Shown: piece by piece, positions 1 through 8,298 of the stretch | How the letters are laid out: each line of letters starts with the position of its first letter | Numbering within the stretch: the first letter of the stretch is position 1 | Assembly (NCBI RefSeq): GCF_010692325.1 | Contig: NZ_JAAHHW010000010.1 | Span: 1 to 64,000 of the forward strand | Length of the DNA: 64,000 nt | Origin: Moorena sp. SIO3I8 | Lineage (GTDB): Bacteria > Cyanobacteriota > Cyanobacteriia > Cyanobacteriales > Coleofasciculaceae | Direction of reading: 5' to 3' | Position numbers and translations under genes: made by a program | The notes under the pieces: generated by a model | What the model saw: only the letters and a program-made list of their open reading frames with translations | The model's database searches: none | What the model was told of the DNA's origin: nothing

Positions 1-662
1 CAATTTAGTCATTAAAATCTGACAAATTAGTTGGGAGGAAGCAACTCCAATGACTAACAATTCGTGATTCGGCCTTCGAGGAGGGTTAGATAAATTTGGC
101 CAAAATCACGACTATTCGTCCAAAATTATCCCCATCTCCCCATCTCCCCATCTCCCCATCTATTTTTGGCGAGAATGAAACAGCCCTGCCCTTAATAAGG
201 GGGGAACTTAATAAGGGGGGAACGAAAGTGGGAAAAAATCCTGTTTACCTCATTACTACGAAAACTGCTATAACTATAATTTATAATTACAATTAATTAT
301 ACTAATAAAACTGTAGGCGAAACCGCTAGGACAACTAACTATAGAGCGTCACATTGAGGCATATGGGGTGGCTGTTGGCTTGAGACTCCCAACTTGTGTC
401 GTTCTAGCTATCCCAAGGGCGTTCCTTCTGGTGATCAAACTTCTGACAATCGCCTTTCGAGTCCTTTTTTCTATACCAGTAGGAAATTTAGATTAAATCA
501 CATAGAATTAAACCCTTGTTTATTTGATAGCGCTTATCCTAGTAATAAGGTAAACATATTTTTTTTCGGTTACCTTTTACCTATTACCTAAACTCAAAAA
601 GTAACCTCAACCTTACCTAGTTGATAACTACTATATAAATACCCGTTGATGGAGCCGTAACT
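1..662. other. Non-coding stretch, no recognisable gene
   Basis: I see no supportable gene. Around 127-165 there is a short run of the 9-nt unit CCCCATCTC, which recurs at about 30590-30700 and, inverted, at 60441-60521. Around 195-225 two copies of an AATAAGGGGGGAAC-type unit occur. The short open frames here start in or run through these repeats and have no family resemblance. Confidence 0.5.
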
Positions 663-1387
663 ATGAGTAGTCTATCTGAACTTAAAAGCCGAAAACTTGG
701 ATTAATTGAATTAATCTCAATGGGATGTGGTGTTTATCTGAAAAATTTGAAGCCTATCCTACTGTTGTTTTGTACAATCTATTTCCCTTTGCTGATAATT
801 TTGTCAGCTTTGAACCCGGAAAATACAAATAAGACTTAAGGATTGTTTCTGGCTTTTTTTGTAGTTGTTTCTATTGTTATAGGTTTAGCAAGTTTGACTA
901 TTACATAGCCCTATCGCTGATTACAGAAAATTCTCTTCATGGAAGACATACCACTTATCAGACTATAGTCCAAAAAATAGTTTCGAGTTTCATTCCTCTA
1001 GTTGGGCTATCTTTGATATTTAGTATTAACTATTTGATCAGATTTATACTACTTATAATCCCAGGGATAGTTTATGCGGTAAATAATCAATACTATGGGC
1101 TGGCTTTTATTCTCCGAGACCAAAGGGGAAAAGATGCTTTCGATTACAGTCGCTCTATCGTTGAAGGGAATTGGTGGAAAGTATTCTTCTTCATTTTTCT
1201 AAGTGTATTGAGTGTTTTATGCTTACAATTTATCTTGAATAGTGTCTTAACTAGTCTTCCTTTTATGAAAAATATTTGGGGTGATTTACTTTCAGTAGTT
1301 TTCCCTCAATTTATCGTCATCGGGATTACCATTGGTAATATACTTCTATTTCTTAACTTAGATTATCAGAAAAGTTTGGAGAGCTGA
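663..1387 (+). pseudogene. Broken multi-pass membrane protein gene
   Basis: An ATG at 663 opens a frame that reads as a hydrophobic protein but stops at TAA 837-839. The same frame continues as hydrophobic sequence (GLFLAFFVVVSIVIGLASL) to a TAG near 906. After that the coherent frame is shifted: it runs through an ITENSLHGRHTTYQ segment and three or four membrane segments to the stop at 1387. So one nonsense codon, a second stop and a frameshift interrupt what was one gene of roughly 240 codons. The open 3' part (TTG at 1013 onward) is only the tail. The overall look is that of a cyanobacterial multi-helix integral membrane protein of unknown function. The pseudogene reading is strong; the family is not identified. 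Confidence 0.72.
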
Positions 1388-1427
1388 TTAAATGGGAAGC
1401 ATTCATAGGCTAGGTCAAACCAGTGAC

Positions 1428-1736
1428 TTAAAACCAAGTTCTGTATTCATCTAAATAACCGTCGTAGTACAATTCTTCTTCTTCAAGGCAATCTGGAGTA
1501 TCCACAGTCGTCTCTTCTGTTAAGTCTATTCCGTGATACTCTTGCTCTAGTTTTTTCATCTCTTCAAACAGACCTTGTTTCTTCAGCTTAGCTCTTTCTG
1601 CAACAAATTTGTTCCATTTTTTACACTTTTTCCTAGCTCGTTCTCCTGGGACGTTTTTACAGTTTACCGGCCTATAGTCGCTAGGTTCATAAAACTTATG
1701 TCCCCCAGGATGTTTTTTCTTTTTTTTCTTACTCAT
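1428..1736 (-). CDS. Small charged hypothetical protein (102 aa)
   Basis: The protein starts with MS followed by a run of six lysines, has a basic first half with Cys residues (NCKNV, KKCKKW) and an acidic, Tyr-rich C-terminus (EEEELYYDGYLDEY). The bipolar charge suggests a soluble protein that could bind nucleic acid or a basic partner, but I do not recognise a family. It lies alone on the minus strand just downstream of the broken membrane-protein gene. The A-rich start is encoded by a homopolymer-like tract at 1707-1735, so the exact N-terminus is uncertain. It may be a real lineage-specific gene or a chance ORF; the compositional structure favours a real one. Confidence 0.4.
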   Translation of the reverse strand: MSKKKKKKHPGGHKFYEPSDYRPVNCKNVPGERARKKCKKWNKFVAERAKLKKQGLFEEMKKLEQEYHGIDLTEETTVDTPDCLEEEELYYDGYLDEYRTWF

Positions 1737-1869
1737 ATTAATAGATTTTAGTTTTTATGGACTTCTAGAATTTTTGGCCGAAAGTCAATTGAGTAAGGTT
1801 TTATCCCAGATTGTTATAACTCACTAGTTAATCTCTGTATTATTATACCTCATAAGTAGGATAAACCCT

Positions 1870-1945
1870 ATAGGTAATTGCAAGGCTTGGTTTGGCAATT
1901 CTTACCATGTCATTGGCTCTCTGCCTCAAGCACTTTACTTTTCTA
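1870..1945 (-). pseudogene. Remnant of a VapB-like antitoxin gene 5' end
   Basis: This stretch is clearly homologous at DNA level to the upstream region and first ~15 codons of the intact antitoxin gene at 3666-3908 (compare 3867-3941). The start ATG (1911-1913, minus strand) and the MTW codons are kept, but codon 4 is TAA where the intact copy has CAA. The rest of the gene is missing and is replaced by HIP1-containing repeat DNA on the upstream side. It is a dead duplicate of the nearby antitoxin. Confidence 0.65.
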
Positions 1946-2084
1946 AGGGTAAAGTCAAGGGCGATCGCATAAGCGCGGAAGCTGAGGCCGTAGGCCACGC
2001 GGGGCGCGTTCGAGTGACTCGCGATGGGGCTCAATCCACGCGCATCGCTTGTTCTCGATTGCTCTATGATGCTCGAATCCCTAG

Positions 2085-2411
2085 CTACATAAGCTTCAAA
2101 CTTATGTAACGGTTAAGACTTACTCCAGACTCAGCAGCTTTTATTGCCAACGAACGATGTTGCTCCGGTGGAATTCGTATTTGAAATTTACCGCTATATT
2201 TTTTCTCGGCAAGAGGTTGTGGAATAGGTTCTCCAGAGGCTTCCATTTCTTCGAGGACTTCTGCGACTAAATTACTAATGCCTTCTAAAGCAGCGATCAG
2301 AGATGTGTCAAGGTGAGATAGACTGGGAAATTCTGCACACAATCCCACAAACTCCCCGTCTTCTTTTGACCATGTAATGCTATAAGTGTAGTGTTGGTGA
2401 TTAACTTTCAT
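2085..2411 (-). CDS. HicB-family antitoxin-like protein
   Basis: This is a 108-residue protein starting at the ATG at 2411 (MKVNHQHYTYS). The longer frame to 2432 adds seven residues that lie in the upstream remnant. The N-terminal half has the HicB partial RNase-H-like fold signature: YTYSITWSKEDGEFVGLCAEFPSL, then a helix predicted for SLIAALEGISNLVAEVLEEM. The C-terminal half (GKFQIRIPPEQHRSLAIKAAESGVSLNRYISLKL) is a ribbon-helix-helix, the DNA-binding part by which such antitoxins repress their own operon. A HicA mRNA-interferase partner would be expected next to it, but I see none intact; only an unidentified 3' gene remnant overlaps its start. It is either an orphan antitoxin or half of a decayed pair. 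Confidence 0.8.
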   Translation of the reverse strand: MKVNHQHYTYSITWSKEDGEFVGLCAEFPSLSHLDTSLIAALEGISNLVAEVLEEMEASGEPIPQPLAEKKYSGKFQIRIPPEQHRSLAIKAAESGVSLNRYISLKLM

Positions 2412-2511
2412 TACTGTCCTCCAACTTATCAATAGCCTCTAAGACTTGACGAACTTGATAAACTTTAGCCTTTCCACTCTTTCCCTTTTGAATAGTGACA
2501 CGAGGATTTCC
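2401..2511 (-). pseudogene. 3' remnant of the gene upstream of the HicB-like antitoxin
   Basis: In the frame ending at TAA 2401-2403 the sequence reads as a plausible C-terminus (NPRVTIQKGKSGKAKVYQVR, then VLEAIDKLEDSNES). The stop overlaps the antitoxin ATG by 11 nt, a translational-coupling arrangement. The frame is closed on its 5' side by an in-frame TAA at 2512-2514 and no start precedes it. It therefore looks like the surviving tail of a co-operonic gene, possibly the toxin. The family is not identified. Confidence 0.45.
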
Positions 2512-2542
2512 TTACCACCGGGTCTTATAAATATAGGTCAAG

Positions 2543-3157
2543 ATGATACAAACACCTGCCAGTCCAGAAACTGAAACCCTATTGATTGAGTTGCCTAGGA
2601 CAATCGGGTTGTACGTCACCCAGGAACAGTTTACAGCCCTTGCAGCAGCCAACCGCGACTTGAGACTGGAAAGAACGGCACTTGGAGAGTTAATTGTGAA
2701 CCCACCAACAGGCTGGAAAACTGGAAAACTAAATTGGAGTATTTCTGGAGAGTTGTATTTGTGGTGGCGTAATGCAGGGGAACCAGGTAAAGCCTTTGAC
2801 TCTTCTACTGGCTTCATTTTACCTAATGGTGCGACTTGTTCTCCCGATGCCTGTTGGGTGAGCCGAGAACGTTGGCAGGCACTTACTCCAGAACAAAAAG
2901 GCACGTTTGCTAATATCTGCCCGGATTTTGTGCTTGAGTTACGGTCTAGCTCAGATCGGGTTCAGTCTCTGGAAGCTAAAATGACAGAGTATATCGACAA
3001 TGGCGCGAGACTGGCCTGGTTAATCGATCCACAGCAGCGACTGGTGGAAATTTATCGACCGGGTTTGGCGGTGGAAGTGTTGCAGAATCCAACTGAGTTG
3101 TCGGGGGAAGAGGTGTTACCGGGTTTTGTGTTGGATTTGGGTCGGGTGTGGGGTTGA
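2543..3157 (+). CDS. Uma2-family (DUF820) putative endonuclease
   Basis: This is a 204-residue protein of the Uma2/DUF820 family, a PD-(D/E)XK nuclease-fold family greatly expanded in cyanobacteria and often linked to mobile DNA. Visible family marks are LIVNPPTGWKTGKLN near residue 50, the SPDACWVS motif (equivalent to the usual SPDV) near 105, FVLELRSSSD near 130 (acidic plus charged catalytic strand), KMTEYIDNGARLAWLIDP, and a C-terminal LSGEEVLPGFVLDL strand. The length is normal for the family, and all core elements are present, so it is probably intact. It stands alone between minus-strand toxin-antitoxin genes. The biochemical substrate is not known for the family in general. Confidence 0.88.
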   Translation: MIQTPASPETETLLIELPRTIGLYVTQEQFTALAAANRDLRLERTALGELIVNPPTGWKTGKLNWSISGELYLWWRNAGEPGKAFDSSTGFILPNGATCSPDACWVSRERWQALTPEQKGTFANICPDFVLELRSSSDRVQSLEAKMTEYIDNGARLAWLIDPQQRLVEIYRPGLAVEVLQNPTELSGEEVLPGFVLDLGRVWG

Positions 3158-3246
3158 AAATAGAAATGCGATCGCTCTCTGTCTTGATGCAGTCGCTCAT
3201 GGGGGAAACCCCCAAGACCGCGCTGCATCGCTCGAAAACCCTGCAC

Positions 3247-3669
3247 TTAAGTTGATTCTGATCGCGCTGCCAAGAATTCCTCCGGTAGCATTACGGGAAC
3301 TGAAGATGACACAAAATCAGATATATTGCGTGTAACGATCAGGTCGAGACCTAAGGCAAGTGCAGCTTCACTGCTCACTGCATCCTCAAAATCCGTCATG
3401 GAGCTTTGCAGAGCAGCTCGAATCACCTGATCGGTTATGCTGGCAACTTCAATACGTTCTAATAAAGTTGATAGTAGTCTCAGTGCAACCTCACTGCCCA
3501 CCTGACGACGCAAAATATAGAAAATATTGGTTATGGCATGGCCTGAAACATATCCTTCAACGTCTTCCTGGGTTACTGTATTTAATGCTTGTGCCGAAGC
3601 AACCACAAATGGTTGGCGTTGAGCTAGAACATCAAGTAATACGTCGCTATCAAACAACACCCGTCTCAC
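3247..3669 (-). CDS. PIN-domain toxin (VapC-like ribonuclease)
   Basis: This 140-residue PIN-domain protein starts MRRVLFDSDVLLDVLAQRQP, with the first catalytic Asp pair in the FDSDVLLD strand. A second acidic cluster lies at MTDFEDAVSSEAALALGLDLIVTRNISDF, the usual D-x-x-A...TRN-x-x-DF end of PIN proteins. PIN toxins cleave RNA in a Mg2+-dependent way and are held inactive by a cognate antitoxin. Its ATG overlaps the stop of the upstream antitoxin by 4 nt (3666-3669, ATGA type), so the two are translationally coupled. The C-terminal residues (LAARSEST) run into repeat-like DNA, but the catalytic core is complete. Confidence 0.88.
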   Translation of the reverse strand: MRRVLFDSDVLLDVLAQRQPFVVASAQALNTVTQEDVEGYVSGHAITNIFYILRRQVGSEVALRLLSTLLERIEVASITDQVIRAALQSSMTDFEDAVSSEAALALGLDLIVTRNISDFVSSSVPVMLPEEFLAARSEST

Positions 3670-3908
3670 TTGTATTTTGCCTCAAGATAATCGATGTACG
3701 ACTCTTTGGAATCCTCTGGACTTAGCTCAACCACACCAAGTAGGCTTTGAGTCCAAGGATCAAGACCAGTCATTGGTGTTGAACTTGAGCTATAAGACCT
3801 AGATAACAGGGTTTCTTGTTCAATTGAGGCCAAAAGGGACTGGACTAAACGCCAGCGTACGCTTATTGGTAATTGCAATGCTTGGTTTTGCAATTCTTGC
3901 CATGTCAT
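3666..3908 (-). CDS. Antitoxin of the PIN toxin (VapB-type)
   Basis: This 80-residue protein begins MTWQELQNQALQLPISVRWRLVQSLLASIEQ, the helical LPxxxRxxLVxxLLxSI start common to small cyanobacterial antitoxins that precede PIN toxins. The C-terminal part (LGVVELSPEDSKESYIDYLEAKYK) is the acidic tail expected to wrap the toxin. It ends in a 4-nt overlap with the toxin gene. A dead copy of its 5' end lies at 1870-1945, so the module has been duplicated locally. Family assignment rests on context and the N-terminal pattern. Confidence 0.8.
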   Translation of the reverse strand: MTWQELQNQALQLPISVRWRLVQSLLASIEQETLLSRSYSSSSTPMTGLDPWTQSLLGVVELSPEDSKESYIDYLEAKYK

Positions 3909-3962
3909 TGGCTTTCTTCCTCAAGAACTTCCTATTCTAATTGTAGAGTATCGGCCAGTAGC

Positions 3963-4280
3963 AGTGATGTGATCCCTGCCTCAGTTATCCCCAGGTAAAG
4001 GCAGCTTTTAAGGCAGTCTGAATTGGCACCGGGACTAAATAGTCTCCGCCTGCCACCGGGTGAGGGATTGGGGATGTCGAGTTGGTCATCAATTCTCGAG
4101 TGCGATCGCGTAGCGGCTCAATGCGCGCGCATCGCTTCTTCCAAACAGTCAGCTGCTTCAGCTAAGGCTTCTTCCATGGAATCTCCCTGAGTAATAGCTT
4201 CTGGCAAATCCTGAAAGTTACCACAAACCCGCCATCAGACTGGTCAGGGGTAAATGTAGCCGGGAATGAAAATCGACTAG
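3963..4280 (-). pseudogene. Degenerate copy of the HTH-HicB antitoxin at 21632-22060
   Basis: The minus strand is nearly the same as 21767-22060, the antitoxin of the intact HicAB module. Differences break it: the start codon is gone (CTAG where the intact copy has CTCAT on the plus strand), there are 1-nt deletions (GAAAGTTACC for GAAAAGTTACC, GGTAAAGGCAG for GGTAAAGGGCAG), and a HIP1/GTAGCGGCTC repeat sits at about 4100-4130. The helix-turn-helix end is absent. No HicA gene accompanies it. It is a dead partial duplicate. Confidence 0.8.
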
Positions 4281-4575
4281 TTGTAGATTCTACCATGGGA
4301 GTATTAATCCTAGGATAAGCCATTCCATTACTGATAATTTAAACAGGTGCGTTACACTTTGTTAACGCACCCGACAAGATCGGCGATTAGCCCAAAGGGC
4401 TACGCTTCGCGATCGCACTTTTATTGAAATTAAAAGCTTCTGAGTACCTAAATATCGTTGCGTATGAGTTTTTTATTCAAACTCATTCAACAGAAGTCAA
4501 AGGTTGTCTTAGACTTGCTTTCAAATTTTCGGACACGTCTACTACATTCAACAAATACATATATCACCTAAACTG

Positions 4576-5055
4576 TTAGTTCATACGTACGTACTCAACA
4601 GTTAGATAACCTGTGTTGTCGGGATAGTTTGCATCATTCATCAAAAAGGCACAGGTTTGATCTTTATACAGTGGTATTTCGGGATTCCTGGTATATTGAT
4701 ATTCTTCTAAGGGTATGTCACAGTTTATAATCAGAGAAAATGGATCATACTGAGGATCCATCATTTGTCCTCGATTCCAGTAATCTGGATCCCCTTCAGG
4801 TCCACATTTATCTATATCCGGTCCTCCTTTCCATATACCGTCTGCGTGAAAAAAGTAATCTCCATAGTCAGAAAATTTAGTGGCGGGGTAGAAAACTTTA
4901 ACACCTTGTTCGTTATTGGCATACACCTTAAATTGTCCAGCCAGGTCGAGTTTGATAGGCGCATCCGCCAACGCAGAACCAGCCATGAAGTTGAGTGTAA
5001 TAAGGAACCCAGCAAAAACAATGAGGAAGCTCTTCAAAATCTTGTTAAGTTTCAT
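4576..5055 (-). CDS. Secreted hypothetical protein (159 aa)
   Basis: An N-terminal Sec signal peptide is clear: MKLNK, a hydrophobic core (SFLIVFAGFLITLNFMAG) and a cleavage-type SALADA site near residue 31. The mature part (about 128 residues) is polar and acidic, rich in Asp, Pro and Tyr, with three or four Cys (DKCGPEG, IINCDIP, DQTCAFL) that could form disulfides outside the cytoplasm. An AGAGGTT sequence precedes the ATG at 5055 as a weak ribosome site. I do not recognise the family. It stands alone, with repeat DNA on both sides. Confidence 0.6.
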   Translation of the reverse strand: MKLNKILKSFLIVFAGFLITLNFMAGSALADAPIKLDLAGQFKVYANNEQGVKVFYPATKFSDYGDYFFHADGIWKGGPDIDKCGPEGDPDYWNRGQMMDPQYDPFSLIINCDIPLEEYQYTRNPEIPLYKDQTCAFLMNDANYPDNTGYLTVEYVRMN

Positions 5056-5493
5056 GTAGATTTAACCTCTAAATTTGGATAAACCGATGGACAAATTTTA
5101 CTTTTTGTCTTCAGTCTCTACACTTTAAAGACGATTCCAGAGAGCCTTTTCTGAATTTTTTTAGTTGGCTTTTTTTATAAATAAGTCTCAAGACAGGGTT
5201 TTTCGAGGTACACAGAATTTCTTCCCTGTTCCCAATTTTGAAGTTTCCTATTTCCTGCTCTGTTCGCGTTTGGCCGTGGGCCACGCTACGCGAACGCGCA
5301 GCGGAGGACGTAGGCCAAAACGTGGGCTACGGCCTTAGCTCTCTAAAACCCAGAAATTTGTACCTCGTCCAAAAAGCGATTCTCTGAAAGAGCCGCTACG
5401 GGATTATCGGTACAAGCCGCTACGGGAAGGCACTTTATCGAACTTTATAGCAGTAGCCGTAGGTTGGGTTGAACTTTCTGAAATCTAACTCTC
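5056..5493. other. Repeat-bearing spacer
   Basis: No gene is seen. At 5265-5335 the common inverted repeat of this window occurs (GCCGTGGGCCACGCTACGCGAACG and its partner ACGTAGGCC...GGGCTACGGCC), a unit that also appears at 40800-40960 and 42830-42930. Two AGCCGCTACGGGA units lie at 5393-5430. Confidence 0.5.
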
Positions 5494-6663
5494 TCAAGGT
5501 AACAAAAGGGAGAGATAATGTTGGATTTCATTGCCTTGAGTCCAACCTACACGATGGGTGCATCTTTTTGTTGTAAATCTATAACTGTTGGGGACTATGG
5601 GGATATGGGGAGGTGGGGAGTGTGGGAAGAATGGGAAGATGGAGGAGATTTTTATTAATTGGTGCAGGCTGCCTTTCACACACCGCTGCTTCAACACACA
5701 GACAACCATGTTTAGGGTTGCATAAATGGGGGATGATTTTAAGAGTTTTGTAGAATGGCCATCTTGCTGGAACAGGCATCTGGCTGTGGAATGGCCATCT
5801 TGCTGGAACAGGCATCTGGCTGTGGAATGGCCATCTTGCTGGAACAGGCATCTGGCTGTGGAATGGCCATCTTGGTGGAACAGGCATCTTGCCTGTTTCA
5901 ATTTCCGGGCAGGCAAGATGCCCACCCCACTGATGTTCATCCCGCCCCTCAGCAATGCCTCATTGTTGACTTCTAACTTCTGATCAGAAGTAGCTGCAAC
6001 AGGAACCGACTCAGACTCCTGCACCAATCGCACTACCTCCTGCACTTCCTCACCAACAACACTCTCCACTTCCTCCACCGCAACAGATGATGTCACCGTC
6101 TCGCCCACAATCGGTTCAACTTCCCTATTCAGCTGGGACATTTCCCTAATTGCTGACTCAGTTGCCTGATTAGTTGGTGTAACCGATAATTCCGGATCAG
6201 TCTCATCCTCGCCGATAAAATATCCCCTCAACTCCTCTCTCAGAATCGCCCGCGCCTGGGAGATGCGCTTGCAGACATTCTGGTAGGAAATATTTTGCTG
6301 TTGGGCTATCTCTCGATAAGACAGTTCTTGATAAAAATGCAGGATAAAGGTGTGGTGGAGCCGAGCAGGTAAGTTATCAATGGCACGGCGGATCGCAATC
6401 TTTTTCTCGTCTGTTTCCAAAGCCCTTTCTGGGGTATCCTCACAGGAAACCAGTCCTTTTTCCTCTCGAATCCCTTCTATATCCTCAACGTGGTTAGCGC
6501 TGCGACCATGTTCTCGATGTATATCCACGCAGAGGTTATGAGTCAGCTTTGTCAGCCAAGCCTTAAAATTAGCGATTTTCCCGGCAAATTTTTGCACCTT
6601 TTCCCATGCCTTGATCATCGCTCGACTCAGGGCATCTTCAGCATCGGTAGGGTTTCCACCCAT
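5494..6663 (-). CDS. ECF-type sigma factor with repeat-derived C-terminus and a probable 5' frameshift
   Basis: From MGGNPTDAEDALSRAMIKAW the protein reads as sigma-70 region 2 (AWLTKLTHNLCVDIHRE) followed by region 4 (LPARLHHTFILHFYQELSYREIAQQQNISYQNVCKRISQAR). That is a group 4 (ECF) factor that directs RNA polymerase to a special promoter set. In-frame codons upstream of 6663 also look native (EFWQQWQQDQDYLYHRCLRW), but no start codon exists in that frame. A good start (MMSNIQLEASSTAFGQSHHF, ATG at 6791-6793 or 6788-6790) lies one base out of frame, and dropping one T from the TTTT at 6733-6736 joins them. The last ~130 residues are encoded by a 36-bp tandem repeat and by spacer-like DNA, so the native C-terminus is probably lost. 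Confidence 0.75.
   Translation of the reverse strand: MGGNPTDAEDALSRAMIKAWEKVQKFAGKIANFKAWLTKLTHNLCVDIHREHGRSANHVEDIEGIREEKGLVSCEDTPERALETDEKKIAIRRAIDNLPARLHHTFILHFYQELSYREIAQQQNISYQNVCKRISQARAILREELRGYFIGEDETDPELSVTPTNQATESAIREMSQLNREVEPIVGETVTSSVAVEEVESVVGEEVQEVVRLVQESESVPVAATSDQKLEVNNEALLRGGMNISGVGILPARKLKQARCLFHQDGHSTARCLFQQDGHSTARCLFQQDGHSTARCLFQQDGHSTKLLKSSPIYATLNMVVCVLKQRCVKGSLHQLIKISSIFPFFPHSPPPHIPIVPNSYRFTTKRCTHRVGWTQGNEIQHYLSLLLP
5753..5887. repeat. 36-bp tandem repeat, nearly four copies
   Basis: The unit GAATGGCCATCTTGCTGGAA followed by CAGGCATCTGGCTGTG repeats at 5753, 5789, 5825 and (partial) 5861. The flank at 5888-5925 continues with related CAGGCATCTTGCCTGTTTC and CAGGCAAGATGCCCACCCC, so the array grew from a palindromic CAGGCAAGATGCC repeat. 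The same unit recurs singly at about 7588-7607. On the minus strand it is translated into the sigma-factor tail. Confidence 0.9.
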
Positions 6664-6793
6664 CCACCTGAGACAGCGATGATAGAGATAATCTTGATCT
6701 TGCTGCCATTGCTGCCAAAACTCTTTCTCAGCAAAAGTGATGGGATTGGCCGAATGCAGTAGAACTGGCTTCTAATTGAATATTTGACATCAT

Positions 6794-7659
6794 AATTGAT
6801 TGATCAACACAATGGTGTATGGTCTCCACTGGAGTCCAGGGCTGATTTGTTGTAGTAAGCATTCAGCTATCAGCTATCAGCTATCAGCCGTGAGCCTTAG
6901 GCTGACGGCTGACGGCTGACGGCACCTCAAGTAGCACCTCAAGTAGCGCATATGCTTACGATTTGTACTCCACATTTTTGACCTCGATACCCGATCACCA
7001 TTTGAGAGTATAGCGGTTTTTAGTCTGTTAATCTCATAAAACTCATGTAAAAACTCATGTAAAAACTCATGTAAAAACTCATGTAAAAACTCATATATAT
7101 GGTTTTTATATAGGTTGTAAACAAAATTATTGCTCAAAAAAGCAAGAGGCAAGATGCAAAACGCAAGAGGGGAAAGAGATTCAAAGTTTTATTGTCCAAT
7201 CAAAAAAGACCATACACGTTTACATGTCAAATAAAAACCCTATATACAGTCGAAAGTGGGGAGTCAACAGAAGCGGTAAATGGGGATAATTATCCCTATA
7301 TACCCATTTACCGCTTATAAAAATCTGACGAAATCGCGTTTATACAAACAAAATCAATGGCTGTGAGGGTAGCAAAACCCCTATATTGCCGCTTATCTGC
7401 TATTATCTGCTATTATCTGCTATTATTACACTCCCCTGTCAGGGAGTCCCAGCAATAAAAATAGTTAACAATATTTAATATTCAGCTGGAAATTATATAA
7501 GGTATGATAATTTAAGGTCAGGATAATAAATCAAAGGAGGAAAGTAAGCCTTGAATGCCTGCCATATCGGTAAGCTCCCTACTCGCAAGAAACGGGCAAG
7601 ATGCCCGTTCCACCGAGAGGAGTGCTATTATCCCTTTAATCGACTGGTAGCTGAAAAAA
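6794..7659. repeat. Long spacer with several tandem repeats
   Basis: No gene is supported in this stretch. Seen here are a CAGCTAT(CAGCTATCAG) run at 6864-6885, CTGACGG units at 6901-6922, a 12-nt AAAAACTCATGT array at about 7037-7090, a TATCTGCTAT array at about 7393-7425, and a single CGGGCAAGATGCCCGTTCC palindrome at 7588. The short frames that cross these arrays encode only the translated repeat. Confidence 0.6.
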
Positions 7660-8177
7660 ATTGGGTTTCAAGCCCCGTCCTTGGTTAGACGGCTTTTATC
7701 TGATTAGTTATAATCAAAGAGTGGCCTAACACAGACAGGATTCGTCGGTACTGTCATAAACCCCACGAGCGTTTTGCGATGTTAGCACGTGAGGCGCGAA
7801 AAACCTCATTAAAAACGTATGGATCCGTGCCAGATACCGAAAACCAGTAAAGCTTTCCTTAAAAACTAAAAGTACCGTGGGGTTAGAAGTTACCGTAAGA
7901 AGAGTGGAGCCAAAATCGGCAAAGTTTTAACCCTTTTACCCATAGCCGACTAACCATAAAGGCGACCCTCTGATAAGGTTTCGTCTCCGGCACACGGAAA
8001 CTGAGGAAGCTCAACGCTAACGGAGATAAGCCCACTGGGGTTAGTTAAGTTAGGCTAGGTATTTTGTTTTTAAACGGATACTCGGCTTAAGTATTGCCTT
8101 TGGCGGATAACTAGCTTTAAGGCATGTCGAAGAACTAAGAATCCCCGCTCATAAGCGGGCGGGGAGTGTCAATCAAG
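7660..8177 (+). mobile_element. Orphan IS200/IS605-type element (ends and RNA region, no transposase)
   Basis: The stretch begins with a hairpin-type end (AAGCCCCGTC, loop, GACGGCTTTTA, 7671-7698) and ends with a hairpin AAGAATCCCCGCtcataaGCGGGCGGGGAGTGTCAA at 8137-8173, the layout of left and right ends of cyanobacterial IS200/IS605 elements. No tnpA or tnpB reading frame lies between. The ~150 nt before the right end are GC-rich and can pair with themselves, as expected for a TnpB guide (omega/re) RNA, which is encoded at the right end. I read it as a transposase-less derivative or relic that keeps the RNA end. End identity is by pattern only. Confidence 0.5.
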
Positions 8178-8260
8178 ACTAGCTATCTATTCGTAAATTC
8201 TGATTTATGGGTATGATTGATACCCACCAAGACTCCCCACCAAGACTAGGTATCATAGGA

Positions 8261-8298
8261 AATAACTAGTAATAACTAGTTATTAATACTAGTTATTA
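8261..8298. promoter_or_regulatory. Cluster of AATAACTAGTTATT-type palindromes
   Basis: AATAACTAGT, AATAACTAGTTATT (perfect 14-bp palindrome) and ATACTAGTTATTAA follow each other with about 12-nt spacing, 250 nt before the AAA-like gene at 8554. Repeated palindromic half-sites spaced by about one helical turn could be a repressor or activator site. They could also be a neutral repeat. No protein is assigned. Confidence 0.3.

Noticed and set aside
96-296. 66-codon plus-strand ORF
   Set aside because: It runs through CCCCATCTC and AATAAGGGGGGAAC repeats and has no family pattern.
5726-5983. Two plus-strand ORFs across the 36-bp array
   Set aside because: They are the translated repeat opposite the sigma-factor tail.
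6877-7152. Minus-strand ORF with repeated HEFL
   Set aside because: It is the 12-nt AAAAACTCATGT repeat translated.
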